Assembly: GCF_026000375.1 (NCBI RefSeq)
Contig: NZ_AP026708.1
Location: 2,172,501-2,236,500, forward strand
Source: Pseudodesulfovibrio portus
GTDB lineage: Bacteria > Desulfobacterota > Desulfovibrionia > Desulfovibrionales > Desulfovibrionaceae
Length of the DNA: 64,000 nt
Direction: 5' to 3'
Of the stretch, positions 34,446-44,804 are shown one piece after another. The position numbers were made by a program, and so were the translations under genes. The notes under the pieces are model-generated. The model did no database searches and was not told the DNA's origin. It worked only from the letters and a program-made list of their open reading frames with translations. Position 1 is the first letter of the stretch; the number at the start of each line of letters is the position of its first letter.

Positions 34446-35273
34446 GCGCGCATTCGCGTTCAGCATCATTCGTCATTCCTTCATCGTGTTCCGCCACTCG
34501 GCGGTCGCAACTTTTTAGGCTCTTCCGCGCTCCGCGTTATGCAGAGCTCGTTCTCCCCACGCTGCCTTTCGCCTTTTCGGCGACTTACTTTTGGACCAAA
34601 GCGGCCAAAAGTAAGCAAAAGCCGCTTTTTTGCGCTGTGCTCCCGATAGCGGGCCTAAGAGCCTGTAGGCGACTCCACCGCCCCGATAAAAAGCCTGCAT
34701 GCGCAGGCGCAATCGGGCAACGCTGCGTCGCCTTCGACAGGCTCTAAGCCCCGCTATCGATTGTCGGGCTTCGTATGAACGTGCAGGCCCAACTTGGTAA
34801 GTCGGGATTTAAAGGCCCTCCAGTCACCCAAAAATATAAGTACGACCGACTTCAAAGTTGGAGCGTCTTGGTGAGCAAAGCGAACCAACAGCGGCTTTGG
34901 CAACCGAGCACCGGATGGAGTTGAAACTCCACCTGTTCGAAGCAGCATTTTCCGCCCACTACAGACCGCTCATTCTGGAAAACATCAGCCCTTGGTCGGC
35001 GGTTAGAAGCCGACCGCGAGGGGCGGCGGCTCCTGTACGAATACCGGCACGGCTCACCAGGGAGTATGATTTTGGATAATGGCAGCGCATCTCGTCCCCC
35101 CAAGGGACAGGAGCCGCCCTGAGCGGATCGGATTCTTGCCGCCGAACTTGGGGGCGGCCAAGTTCGAAAAGCGCCCTTTTTCCCCTATTTTTGGGGCGCC
35201 AGCCAAAAATAGGGCCGCCGGGCGGCGGAACACGATGAAGGAATGACGAATGAAGTGCAACGCGAATGCGCGC
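34446..35273. repeat. 828-bp non-coding region bounded by 59-bp inverted repeats
   Basis: The stretch from the LUD gene to acs2 (34441-35347) has no credible gene. Its borders form an inverted repeat: 34446-34504 and 35215-35273, sharing GCGCGCATTCGCGTT and TCATTCGTCATTCCTTCATC in opposite orientation with few mismatches. Inside lie several further palindromes: CTTACTTTTGG/CCAAAAGTAAG (34584-34615), a nested stem (34644-34759), TGGAGTTGAAACTCCA near 34915, and CCCTATTTTTGG/CCAAAAATAGGG (35182-35214). It looks like a composite intergenic repeat or a structured RNA locus. Short open frames inside show no recognisable domain. Confidence 0.75.
34644..34759 (+). ncRNA. Nested long stem-loop, possible structured RNA
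   Basis: The arm 34644-34673 (CGATAGCGGGCCTAAGAGCC...) pairs with 34727-34759 (GGCTCTAAGCCCCGCTATCG at its end) with only small bulges. Enclosed are CCCGAT/ATCGGG (34682-34687, 34712-34717) and GCCTGC/GCAGGC (34693-34698, 34703-34708). The nested pairing would give a single extended hairpin of about 115 nt. Transcription is not shown by the sequence. Confidence 0.45.
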
Positions 35274-35347
35274 AAGCTGTGCGAATACCCCAACTCCCCG
35301 GCGTTGGCGCAGCCGGCGCCCTCCAGGGGCCCGTTGCCGGAGGCGAC

Positions 35348-37267
35348 CTAATCCTCGTCCTGCAACCCTGTCAGGTCGCCGATCTCGTGGCCCAACTCCT
35401 CGGCCTTGAGCACGCGGCGCATGATCTTGCCGGAGCGGGTCTTGGGCAGCTTGTTGCGGAACTCGATGGACTTGATGACCGCCACCGGGCCGAGTTCGTT
35501 TCGGATGGTCTTTTTGAGGGCCTTGATCAGGTCGTCCTCGGGGGAGAAGCCGTCATTGAGCAGCACGAAGGCCTTGGCGGCCTCGCCCTTGATCTTGTCG
35601 GGCACGCCGATGACCGCGCACTCGTTGACCGCTTCGTGCATGCCGAAGGCGGCTTCCAGCTCGGCGGAACCGATGCGGTGCCCGGCGATGTTGATGACGT
35701 CGTCGGCGCGGCCCTGAATCCAGATGTAGCCGTCCTCGTCCTTGCGGGCCACGTCTCCGGCGAAGTAGATGCCGGGGAAGCGGTCCCAGTATTCCTTGTA
35801 CCGGTCATCGTCGTTCCACAGCCCGGTCATCATTGACGGCCAGGGCTTGGTGATGACCAGCAGCCCGCCCTTGCCGGGCGGCACGGGCTTGCCGTCCTTG
35901 TCCACCACGTCGGCCACCACGCCGGGCAGCGGCTTGGTCACGGACCCGGGTTTGAGCAGGGAGATGGGCAGGGGCGCGATCATGAACATGCCGGTCTCGG
36001 TCTGCCACCAGGTGTCGAGCACCGGGCATTCGGAGCGGCCGATGTTCTTGTACAGCCAGGTCCAGGCCTCGGGGGAGATGGGTTCGCCCACGGACCCGAG
36101 CAGGCGCAGGGACGAGAGGTCGTGCTGCTTGGGGTACTGGGAGCCGAAGCGCATGAGCATGCGGATCATGGTCGGCGCGGTGTAGAAAATCGTCACCCCG
36201 TACTTGGCCACGATGGCCCAGAGGCGGTCGGCCTGGGGGTAGTTGGGGTGTCCCTCGTACATGACCGAGGTGGTGCCGGCCATGAGCGGCCCGTACACGC
36301 CGGCCGAGTGGCCCGTCACCCAGCCGGGATCTGCGGTGCACCAGAAGATGTCCGTGGGCTTGATGTCGAAGACCGTGGTCAGGGTGCGGTTGACGCCCAC
36401 CATGTAGCCCGCGTGGGAGTGGACGATGCCCTTGGGCTTGCCCGTGGTGCCGGAGGTGTACATGAGGAACAGCGGGTCGTTGGCTTCCATGACCTCGGTG
36501 GGGGCCTCGTTGCGCTCCTGGCGGACGAGGTCCTCGTACATGAAGTCCCGGCCGTCCATCATGTCCACGCCGATGTTGCAGCGCCGGACCACGACCATGG
36601 ACTCAACGCAGTCGGCGCAGGCCCCGACCAGGGCGGCGTCGGCGGTCTCCTTGAGGTTGATGATCTGACCGTTGCGGTAGAAGCCGTCGGCGGTGATCAG
36701 CAGCTTGGCCTGGGCGTCGTTGATGCGCTGCCTGAGCGCCTTGGCCGAGAACCCGGCGAAGACCACGGAATGGATGGCCCCGATCTTGGCCGAGGCGAGC
36801 ATGGCGATGACGGTCTCGGGCAGTTGGGGCATGTAGATGACCACCCGGTCCCCCTTGCGCACGCCGAGAGAGCGCAGGGCGTTGGCGAACCGGTTCACCT
36901 CGCGGTAGAGTTCGAAATAGGTGTATTTGCGCTGGTCGCCGGGCTCGCCTTCCCAGATGAGCGCCAGCTTGTTCTTGTTGGCGGTCTCGATGTGCCGGTC
37001 CAGGGCGTTGTAGACCACGTTGCAGCGCGCGCCCGGGAACCAGTGGTAAAAGGGCGCGTCCTTGTCGTCCAGGACCTGGTCCCACTTCTTGAACCAGTCC
37101 AGCTCGTCGGCGGCCTCCTCCCAGTATCCGGCGGGGTCCATGGCCGCAAACTTGCGCGCCCCTTCCAGTTCCTGGGGATTGACGTTGGCCTCGATAACCA
37201 ATTGCGGGAGCGGGCGGAAAACCCGTTCCTCTTGCAGCAGATTGTCCAAAGCGCCTGACTGATCCAT
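35348..37267 (-). CDS. acsA: Acetyl-CoA synthetase (second of two)
   Basis: A 639-residue AMP-forming acetyl-CoA synthetase or close acyl-CoA synthetase. [18 protein letters not shown] (A3), [13 protein letters not shown] (A5), [20 protein letters not shown] (A8) and the catalytic Lys in [12 protein letters not shown] (A10) are present. It is clearly diverged from the copy at 19253, so this is not a recent duplication. GAGGAGG lies 5 bp before the ATG at 37267. A LytTR response regulator gene lies 115 bp upstream on the same strand and might control it. Confidence 0.93.
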   Translation of the reverse strand: MDQSGALDNLLQEERVFRPLPQLVIEANVNPQELEGARKFAAMDPAGYWEEAADELDWFKKWDQVLDDKDAPFYHWFPGARCNVVYNALDRHIETANKNKLALIWEGEPGDQRKYTYFELYREVNRFANALRSLGVRKGDRVVIYMPQLPETVIAMLASAKIGAIHSVVFAGFSAKALRQRINDAQAKLLITADGFYRNGQIINLKETADAALVGACADCVESMVVVRRCNIGVDMMDGRDFMYEDLVRQERNEAPTEVMEANDPLFLMYTSGTTGKPKGIVHSHAGYMVGVNRTLTTVFDIKPTDIFWCTADPGWVTGHSAGVYGPLMAGTTSVMYEGHPNYPQADRLWAIVAKYGVTIFYTAPTMIRMLMRFGSQYPKQHDLSSLRLLGSVGEPISPEAWTWLYKNIGRSECPVLDTWWQTETGMFMIAPLPISLLKPGSVTKPLPGVVADVVDKDGKPVPPGKGGLLVITKPWPSMMTGLWNDDDRYKEYWDRFPGIYFAGDVARKDEDGYIWIQGRADDVINIAGHRIGSAELEAAFGMHEAVNECAVIGVPDKIKGEAAKAFVLLNDGFSPEDDLIKALKKTIRNELGPVAVIKSIEFRNKLPKTRSGKIMRRVLKAEELGHEIGDLTGLQDED

Positions 37268-37382
37268 ATTTCCTCCTCGCATGCAAGGCCGGTCTAACCG
37301 GTTGTGCGAGTCTCATTGATAACAACTCCCCGCGCCAGCACCCGCCTTATTCGGTCAGCGGTCCATGCAACGGGGTAAACGG

Positions 37383-38255
37383 TTACAAGCCGATGATCTT
37401 CTTCAGCTCCGCGATGCGCCGACGGCTGATGGGCAGCTCTATGCGGGTCCGGCCCGCGGTGCGCAACATGAAGTTGGAGCCGGGCATGGAGGCGATTTCC
37501 GTCACCATGTCCAGGTTCACGAGGTATTTGCGGTGCACGCGGAAGAAGCGGTGCGGCCCCAGCCGGTCCTCCAGGTTCTTGAGCCTGTGCGAGGAGAGAA
37601 ATTTCTGGTTGGCCGTGTGCACGTAGGAATAGTCCTCGAAGGCCTCCACGAAGATGATCTGGTCGTAGGGGATGAGGATGGTGCGCCCGTCCTGGGTGAC
37701 GGCCAGCTTGTCGATTTCGGGCCTGCGGCTGGCGGACTGGTCCCAGGCGGATTTGAGGGCGGCCAGGAAGGAGTCCTGCTCTTCTTCGGGCAGGGGCAGC
37801 TTCACGGTCTGCTCGGTGTCCTCGGCGGGCGGCTCGTCGTGCCCGTCGGGCATGGACACGGGCATGGCCACCTCGCGGAAGCGCGTCTTGAACGTCTGGA
37901 GCCGGTCCATGGTCCGGGCCAGCCGTCCGGTGGCGGGCGGCCAGAGCAGGTAGTCCGTGGCCCCCAGTTCAAAGGCGGCATAGGCCTGGTTCTCTGAGTC
38001 GGAGATGAAGACCAGGGCGGGCTTGTTCTTGCGGCCCGCCAGCATCTGCGCCATCTCGATGCCGCTGGCGTCGCCGGGCAGGTCCACGGCCACGAAGAAC
38101 ACGCCGTAAGGGATGGCCTCAAGCAACTCCATGGCCTCGAAAGCGGTCACTGCCTCACCCAGCACCTGGATGAAATGGACCTCCTCCAGGACGTCGCGCA
38201 GGGCGGTCCTGATCTCGGGGTCGGGGTGGATGAGCAGTGCTTTGAGCTTGGGCAT
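37383..38255 (-). CDS. LytTR-family response regulator with atypical receiver
   Basis: A 290-residue regulator: an N-terminal receiver (about 1-120), a charged linker, and a C-terminal LytTR DNA-binding domain (about 185-290; IIFVEAFEDYSYVHTANQKFLSSHRLKNLEDRL, FFRVHRKYLVNLDMV). The receiver keeps a candidate acceptor Asp in FFVAVDLPGDASG, but the usual Lys of the KP motif is Trp (DYLLWPP) and the acidic pocket reads HPDPE. Phosphorylation control is therefore doubtful. It lies directly upstream of acs2 on the same strand. Confidence 0.85.
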   Translation of the reverse strand: MPKLKALLIHPDPEIRTALRDVLEEVHFIQVLGEAVTAFEAMELLEAIPYGVFFVAVDLPGDASGIEMAQMLAGRKNKPALVFISDSENQAYAAFELGATDYLLWPPATGRLARTMDRLQTFKTRFREVAMPVSMPDGHDEPPAEDTEQTVKLPLPEEEQDSFLAALKSAWDQSASRRPEIDKLAVTQDGRTILIPYDQIIFVEAFEDYSYVHTANQKFLSSHRLKNLEDRLGPHRFFRVHRKYLVNLDMVTEIASMPGSNFMLRTAGRTRIELPISRRRIAELKKIIGL

Positions 38256-38384
38256 ACGCGGAGGCCGATCACCTTTTAGGGTTTTCCAATTCTTGATTAT
38301 CCCTACCTAAATTGGATGAACGTGGCAAGACGCCGACCGGTGGACGGACAAATTGGGCAGGTGGGCGGCGGGGATGCCTCCGGC

Positions 38385-38640
38385 GGCCCTCCGGGGGGCG
38401 GGCTCCGCCCCGCACCCGCCAGGGAGCAAGGCCCCCTGGACCCCCATCGTCGCCTTCGGCGAGGGGTGCGCTGGGGCGGGAGAGTTGGTGAGGGGTGGGG
38501 GTGGGTGACGGAATGTCCCGAAATCTTCGCGCCATGTTGTCGGCGGCGCGCCGCCGACAACATGGCGCGAATCTTCCGGGACGGTGCCCACGCCACAAGG
38601 GCCGTCATTCGGCTTTCCTAAATAATGATGGTGGCGTGTT
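38385..38640. repeat. Family A repeat, copy 1, with 46-bp perfect palindrome
   Basis: An intergenic repeat of about 250 bp shared with 44080-44345. Common parts include CCGCCCCGCACCCGCCAGGG-like, GTCGCCTTCGGCGAG-like and GGGAGAGTTGGTGAGGGGTG-like segments. The core at 38526-38571 is a 46-bp perfect palindrome with no spacer, TTCGCGCCATGTTGTCGGCG continuing into its own complement, identical in both copies. Outer GTCCCG/CGGGAC extends the pairing. The region 38256-38806 has no gene. Confidence 0.85.
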
Positions 38641-38689
38641 GGGACGATGCGAGGAAAAGAGGGCGGGCTGGCGCGAACAGCATCCGCGC

Positions 38690-38802
38690 GGATGCGCATA
38701 TAAAAAGTTTAGGAAGGGAGAGGGGATGGGGGTCCGGGGGAAGGGGAGAGGGGAACCCTTTCCAAAGGGTTCCCCTCTCCCCTTCCCCCGGCCGCCGGAG
38801 GC
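38690..38802. repeat. Family B repeat, copy 1, with 28-bp hairpin
   Basis: This follows family A copy 1. A small GC hairpin leads into ATAAAAAGTTTAGGAAGGG, then GGGGATGGGGGTCC, then a 28-bp perfect stem (38734-38761 and 38764-38791) with a 2-base loop, ending GCCGCCGGAGGC. Related copies are at 44376-44470 and 54571-54686. It lies 5 bp after the stop codon of the NtrC-type gene on the minus strand and could act as that gene's terminator. Confidence 0.8.
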
Positions 38803-38806
38803 AAAA

Positions 38807-40228
<1,422 letters not shown>

Positions 40229-40392
40229 GATCACTTCTATTATCCATAAGTTGACTTGTTTACAAGTGGCACGGTTTCATGTTGCGTGCGGGGTTCGAAA
40301 AAACCGCTGCTGGGGAGCCGCCTTCCTTTCTTGCCCTGCCTATCCCCATCTGGTAATTCCAGGGAGCTTCACAGCAATCGAGAAACCGCAAT

Positions 40393-42486
40393 ATGAGCAT
40401 ATCCATTCCTGTCCTTTGTTATCACAACGTCTCGGACGTTGACGGCCACACGCCCGCCATGTTCTGCGAGCATCTGGACGCCATGGTCGACGCCGGATAC
40501 CGGACCATCACCGGTGGCGAACTGTTGAAAGTGGTTCGCGGCGACATGAAGCCGCCGAAAAAATCCGTTGTCCTGACCTTTGACGACGGCCACATCTCCA
40601 ACTGGCTGCACGCCGTGCCCGAGCTGGAGAAGCGGGGCATGACCGGCACTTTCTTCACCCTGGCCGACTATACGGTCCCCGGCGCGGTGCGGACGGCGGA
40701 CACGGCCCCGCCCCTGCTGCGCATGCAGGACTCCCTGCGGGCGGCCTTTACGGGCGACCTGTCCCAGTTCCTCAACGAGGACGAGATCCGGGCCATGCTC
40801 TCCAGGGGCATGGAGGTCTTTTCCCACGGTCGGGCCCATCAGGGTGCGTTCATCAGCCTGAAGAGTCCGCGGGCCATCCGCGACGCCCACTGGGCGTCAT
40901 GGGCCATCTATCCCCCCGGCATCCCGGACTGGCCGCACTACCGAGTGGGCAGCGCCTATGTCTACGACGGGTACTGGCCCATGCACGGGCCGGGAGAATT
41001 CCCGCGCATGGTCAAGCGCTCCGAGGCGGACCGGCGGGAATTCTGCCGCCGGGACTTCCGCCGCTCCATGGAGCGCATCCGCGAGCTGAACGGGCTGGAC
41101 GAGCAGCTCTTCTGCTGGCCGTGGGGTCAGTTCGACGCGGTGTCCGAGGCGGAGCTGAAAAAGGCCGGGTTCGCCGGGGCGTTCACCCTGGAGCGGCAGG
41201 CCAACAGGCCGGGAACCGATCCGTTCCGCATCAACCGCGTCGGCGTGGGCGGCGGAAAGGACGGCAAATGGATGCAGTCCCGTTTGCGCATGTACTCCAA
41301 CACCCTGACGGCCGGCCTGTTCGTCAAGCGGTTCCGCAAGCGGGCCGAGGTGGGGAGCGTGCTCTATGCCACGGACTCGGACAAGGTGTCCGGGGGCAGC
41401 CGCCAGATGGTCAACAACATCAAGGCCATGATCGCCTCGGGGCTGAAGGTCTACGCCCTGATCAAGCCGGACACGCCCATCAACGGGGCGCTCGAGGGGC
41501 TGGACGTGGAGGTCGTCCACTTCGACCGCTTCCGCAAGTACCGCGAGGCCGGGAAATTTCTCAAGCGGCTGGTGGAGGAAAAGGGGATCGACGTGGTCCA
41601 CACCTTCCACAACCGGGCCTACAAGGCGGGCGTGCTGGCCCGGCTCATGGGCGCCAAGTGCAAGTTGTTCATCAACCGGGGCGTCATCTCCAGGCCCAAC
41701 ACCGTGTTTTTTCTCTGGACGCGCATGGCCGACGGGGTCATCGCCAACTCGGCCCAGTGCGCCGAGGTCCTGCGGGGCCATCATGTGAAGGAATCCCTGC
41801 TCAACGTGGTCTACAACGCCTACGTGGGGCCCGACCACGGCGACCCCAGGCCGCGCAAGAAGCGGGGGTGCCGGTTCATCTACGTGGGCAACTCGGTCCA
41901 CATCAAGGGGTTCGACGTCTTTCTGCGCGCGGCCAACCTGCTCTGCGAGGAGGGCGCGCGCGACATGGAGTTCGTGTCCGTGGGCGTGGACGAGGACAAG
42001 TTGCACAAGTTCGACGACCTGCTGGCCGGGCCGGTGCGGGAGCGGCTGCGCAACACCGGCACCATTCCCCATGAGCAGGTGCTCGACGAGCTGCGCTTTG
42101 CGGACGTATACGTCATGACCTCGCGCATGGAGTCCCTGCCCAACACCCTCCTGGAAGGGTTCGACCTGGGGTTGCCCGCCGTCTGCACCTCGGTGGGAGG
42201 CGTGCCAGAGGTGGTCCGCGACGGGATCAACGGCTTTTTGTGCGCGTCCGACGACGCGGAATGTGTGGCCGCAAGGATGCGCGAGCTTGCCGAGGACCCC
42301 ATCCGGCGGCACGCCATGGGCGTCAACGGGCGCAACGTCGTCCGCAGGCTGCTTACCCCGGAGGTCAAGGGATTCAACCTCATGCGCGTGTACATGGGCG
42401 AGCGGCTGTTCGAGCCGCTGGCCGTGGAGGACGTGGCCGCACCCCCCGAATCCGTGGAGACGGACCATGACCATTCCGAGCACTGA
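40393..42486 (+). CDS. Polysaccharide deacetylase fused to GT4 glycosyltransferase
   Basis: A 697-residue two-domain protein. The N-terminal part (about 1-290) is a NodB-like deacetylase: VLCYHNVS, TFDDGH (metal-binding Asp), FSHGRAHQ in place of SHTxxH, and WPWGQFD. The C-terminal part (about 320-670) is a GT-B, family 4 glycosyltransferase with FINRGVISRPNTVF, RFIYVGNSVHIKGFDVFLRA, MTSRMESLPNTLLEGFDLGLPAVCTSVGGVPEVV. It probably adds and edits an amino sugar in a surface polysaccharide or lipopolysaccharide. The following GT2 gene overlaps its 3' end by 20 bp, so the two are coupled. Confidence 0.88.
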   Translation: MSISIPVLCYHNVSDVDGHTPAMFCEHLDAMVDAGYRTITGGELLKVVRGDMKPPKKSVVLTFDDGHISNWLHAVPELEKRGMTGTFFTLADYTVPGAVRTADTAPPLLRMQDSLRAAFTGDLSQFLNEDEIRAMLSRGMEVFSHGRAHQGAFISLKSPRAIRDAHWASWAIYPPGIPDWPHYRVGSAYVYDGYWPMHGPGEFPRMVKRSEADRREFCRRDFRRSMERIRELNGLDEQLFCWPWGQFDAVSEAELKKAGFAGAFTLERQANRPGTDPFRINRVGVGGGKDGKWMQSRLRMYSNTLTAGLFVKRFRKRAEVGSVLYATDSDKVSGGSRQMVNNIKAMIASGLKVYALIKPDTPINGALEGLDVEVVHFDRFRKYREAGKFLKRLVEEKGIDVVHTFHNRAYKAGVLARLMGAKCKLFINRGVISRPNTVFFLWTRMADGVIANSAQCAEVLRGHHVKESLLNVVYNAYVGPDHGDPRPRKKRGCRFIYVGNSVHIKGFDVFLRAANLLCEEGARDMEFVSVGVDEDKLHKFDDLLAGPVRERLRNTGTIPHEQVLDELRFADVYVMTSRMESLPNTLLEGFDLGLPAVCTSVGGVPEVVRDGINGFLCASDDAECVAARMRELAEDPIRRHAMGVNGRNVVRRLLTPEVKGFNLMRVYMGERLFEPLAVEDVAAPPESVETDHDHSEH

Positions 42487-44035
42487 TTCTCCGGCCCGGC
42501 AATGGCTGTCCCTGCCCGAAGAACTGCGCGCCAAGCTGCGCCTGGGCTTCACGGGCAAGGGCCATCTGCTCGATATGGCGGGCTGGTGCCTGCGCTCGGG
42601 CGACCTTGAGCTTTTCCCGGTGGCGGCCCACGCCCTGGAAACGGCGATCCGCGAAAATCCGCTGGACGGGGCCATGGCCTGCGAACTCCTGGCCCTGGAA
42701 CAGGCTCGCGGACTGCTGGAACCTGCCGTCACGCAGCATCTTCAACTTCTGGCCGACCGCTGGCACCCCCCGTCCGACCTCGACGAATACCGTCGGCTCC
42801 AGGCGGAGCGGGATTTCAAGTCCCTCAAAACGTTCACCCGGGCCGGTGCAGCCGACCAGCCCGGAAACCTGTTCTGGATCGAACAGGGTGTGGTTGCCGG
42901 GTGCATGGAAGGCGACCATGAATTTGTTGTCGAATTGATTGAATCCGGCTCAGAATCGGGTGCCGAAGTCGTGATCGAAAGAGCCTTGAAGCGGGTGAGC
43001 GACCTGTTTGCGCCTGAAAAATGGGTGGATGCCGAGGCCCTTCGTGATCAGGCCATGCGCCGCCCCTGGGACGCGGGAACAATCCTGCGGGCGTTCGACG
43101 CGCTCAACGGCGTGGCCGATCGGCGCGAGCCCGTGCCCGGTTCCGTGGCCGTGTGCCTCTATTCCTGGAACAAGGCGGACGAGCTGGCCGAGACCCTGAT
43201 CTCCCTGGCCGATTCCGATCTGGCCGGGGCGTCGCTGTTCGTGCTGGACAACGGGTCCACGGACGGCACCGCCGGAGTCCTGCGGGAGTGGGTTTCCCGG
43301 TTCGAGTCCCTGCTGGGCGCGGGCCGGTTCACCGTCATTTCGTTGCCCGTGAATATCGGCGCGGCAGCGGCCCGCAACTGGCTGCTGCACCGGGAGGACG
43401 TGCAGGCGCACGAGTTCGTCTGCTACCTCGACGACGACGTGGAGCTGCCCGCCGACTGGCTGGCCCGGCTCGGCGCGGCAGTGGCGGAGTACCCGGAGGC
43501 GGGCGTCTGGGGATGCAAGGTGGTGGACCACTTCAACCCGTTGCTCATCCAGGGCGCGGACAGCCACCTCCTGGCCGACCCGGCCGCGACAATGGATCTG
43601 ACCAGGGCCGCGCCCCATCCGTTCAGGCTGTCCGACCTGCATATCCGCACGCTGGACGGCGGCGGGTTCGATTTCATGCGCCCCTGCGCCTCTGTCATGG
43701 GCTGCTGCCATCTCTTCCGCTCTCGGACGCTGGTCGAGTCCGGCGACTTCGCCATCCAGCTTTCCCCGTCCCAGTACGACGACATGGAGCACGACCTGCG
43801 TTTGTGCGAGGCCGGGACGTTCCCGGTCTACCAGGGGCATCTCGCGGTGCGCCACAAGAAGCGCACCGGCGCGGCCTCCCGCACCAGCATGCAGGAGCAG
43901 GGCAACGCCCTGGGCAACAAGTACAAGATGCAGACCATGCACGACCCCGCCGCCATCAACGGGGCAGCCGAGGCAGGTCGGCGGCTCCTGGACGAGGATA
44001 TCCTGCGCAAGCTCGCCTGGCTCGAAAGGGCGTGA
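42467..44035 (+). CDS. Family 2 glycosyltransferase with N-terminal helical extension
   Basis: A 522-residue protein. Residues 1-215 are helical and of unknown function. A GT-A family 2 glycosyltransferase follows from about residue 225: SVAVCLYSWNKADELAETLISL, VLDNGSTDGT, NIGAAAARNWLL, CYLDDDVELPADWL (the DxD metal site) and PSQYDDMEHDLRLCEAG near the acceptor base. A sugar-nucleotide inverting transferase acting on a surface glycan is likely. The ATG at 42467 overlaps the deacetylase-GT4 gene and has GGAG upstream. Confidence 0.85.
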   Translation: MTIPSTDSPARQWLSLPEELRAKLRLGFTGKGHLLDMAGWCLRSGDLELFPVAAHALETAIRENPLDGAMACELLALEQARGLLEPAVTQHLQLLADRWHPPSDLDEYRRLQAERDFKSLKTFTRAGAADQPGNLFWIEQGVVAGCMEGDHEFVVELIESGSESGAEVVIERALKRVSDLFAPEKWVDAEALRDQAMRRPWDAGTILRAFDALNGVADRREPVPGSVAVCLYSWNKADELAETLISLADSDLAGASLFVLDNGSTDGTAGVLREWVSRFESLLGAGRFTVISLPVNIGAAAARNWLLHREDVQAHEFVCYLDDDVELPADWLARLGAAVAEYPEAGVWGCKVVDHFNPLLIQGADSHLLADPAATMDLTRAAPHPFRLSDLHIRTLDGGGFDFMRPCASVMGCCHLFRSRTLVESGDFAIQLSPSQYDDMEHDLRLCEAGTFPVYQGHLAVRHKKRTGAASRTSMQEQGNALGNKYKMQTMHDPAAINGAAEAGRRLLDEDILRKLAWLERA

Positions 44036-44079
44036 CGGCTCTCCTTTTGGGGGGGGGAGTGCTCGCCGCAGGGCGTCTC

Positions 44080-44345
44080 CGACGGGCAGGGCGCTGCCCT
44101 GCACCCGCTCAAGGCCGGGGGCCTTGAGAATCCCGTGTCGCCTTGCGGCGAGAGGCGCGCGTGGTCGGGAGAGTTGATGAGGGGTGGGGGGTGACGGAAT
44201 GTCCCGAAATTTTCGCGCCATGTTGTCGGCGGCGCGCCGCCGACAACATGGCGCGAATCTTCCGGGACGGTGCCCACGCCACAAGGGCCGCTCTTCGTTG
44301 TCGGGAATTTGAGATGGTGGCGTGTTGGAACGGTGTGTGGGGGAG
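44080..44345. repeat. Family A repeat, copy 2, with 46-bp perfect palindrome
   Basis: Same orientation as copy 1. The 46-bp palindrome at 44212-44257 is identical to 38526-38571, and the flank after it (GGGACGGTGCCCACGCCACA) is also identical; other parts differ by substitutions and small indels. It lies downstream of the GT2 gene. A nine-base G run (44049-44057) precedes it. The interval 44036-44480 contains only repeats. Confidence 0.85.
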
Positions 44346-44375
44346 AGGCCCGACCGTTCTCAATCAGGACCCGCG

Positions 44376-44470
44376 CGGATGCGCCTATAATAGTTTTGGA
44401 AAAGGAGGGGATGGGGGTCTGGGGGAAGGGGCCTTCCCCCGGAACTTGCCATTCCCCCGGCCAGCCGATA
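44376..44470. repeat. Family B repeat, copy 2 (shortened hairpin)
   Basis: This has the same leader as the other copies (a GC hairpin, then TATAATAGTTTTGGAAAAGG and GGGGATGGGGGTCTGGGGG), but the large stem is replaced by a short one (GGGGGAAGGGGCCTTCCCCC). It ends 10 bp before the next gene. Confidence 0.75.
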
Positions 44471-44480
44471 GACAGAGCCC

Positions 44481-44753
44481 ATGAAATCCTCGTCACGCAG
44501 ACGGCCCCGGAAACGGGTCTGCCCACCCGCTCCCGAGTGGTCCGCGCGCACCTATGTGCGCATCGCCCCGGCCGACATCGGGCTCTTCCGGTTCCTGCTG
44601 GAGGGGCACGACAACCTCGGCATCTTCACGGTGGTGGACAAGTTCAAGGGCATCCTGCTCATGCGCTACAGCCCGCACCTTGGGCGGGAGATGAAGGCGT
44701 TCATCAGGCAGGCGGCCACGGAGATGGAGCTGGAGGTCCTGCCGCGGATGTAG
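44481..44753 (+). CDS. Small DUF4911-like protein
   Basis: A 90-residue protein, basic at the N-terminus (MKSSSRRRPRKRVC), with a compact core ARTYVRIAPADIGLFRFLLEGHDNL...FTVVDKFKGILLMRYSP. This resembles the DUF4911 family found in Desulfovibrio-type bacteria, which has no known function. It lies directly after a family B repeat and before a clear terminator, so it is probably monocistronic. The family assignment is from memory of the motif and is moderate. Confidence 0.6.
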   Translation: MKSSSRRRPRKRVCPPAPEWSARTYVRIAPADIGLFRFLLEGHDNLGIFTVVDKFKGILLMRYSPHLGREMKAFIRQAATEMELEVLPRM

Positions 44754-44768
44754 GGAGAACGGAAACAA

Positions 44769-44804
44769 GAACGGCCCACACCGGACGGTGCGGGCGTTCT
44801 TTTT
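44769..44804 (+). terminator. Intrinsic terminator after DUF4911-like gene
   Basis: Near-perfect stem AGAACGGCCCACACCG facing CGGTGCGGGCGTTCT, followed by TTTTTATTG. It also overlaps the end of the convergent gene on the minus strand. Confidence 0.8.

Noticed and set aside
34442-35293. Short open frames (60-100 codons) in the gene-free region between the LUD gene and acs2
   Set aside because: They lie inside inverted repeats and palindromes, have no ribosome binding sites, and their translations look like repeat DNA read in frame.
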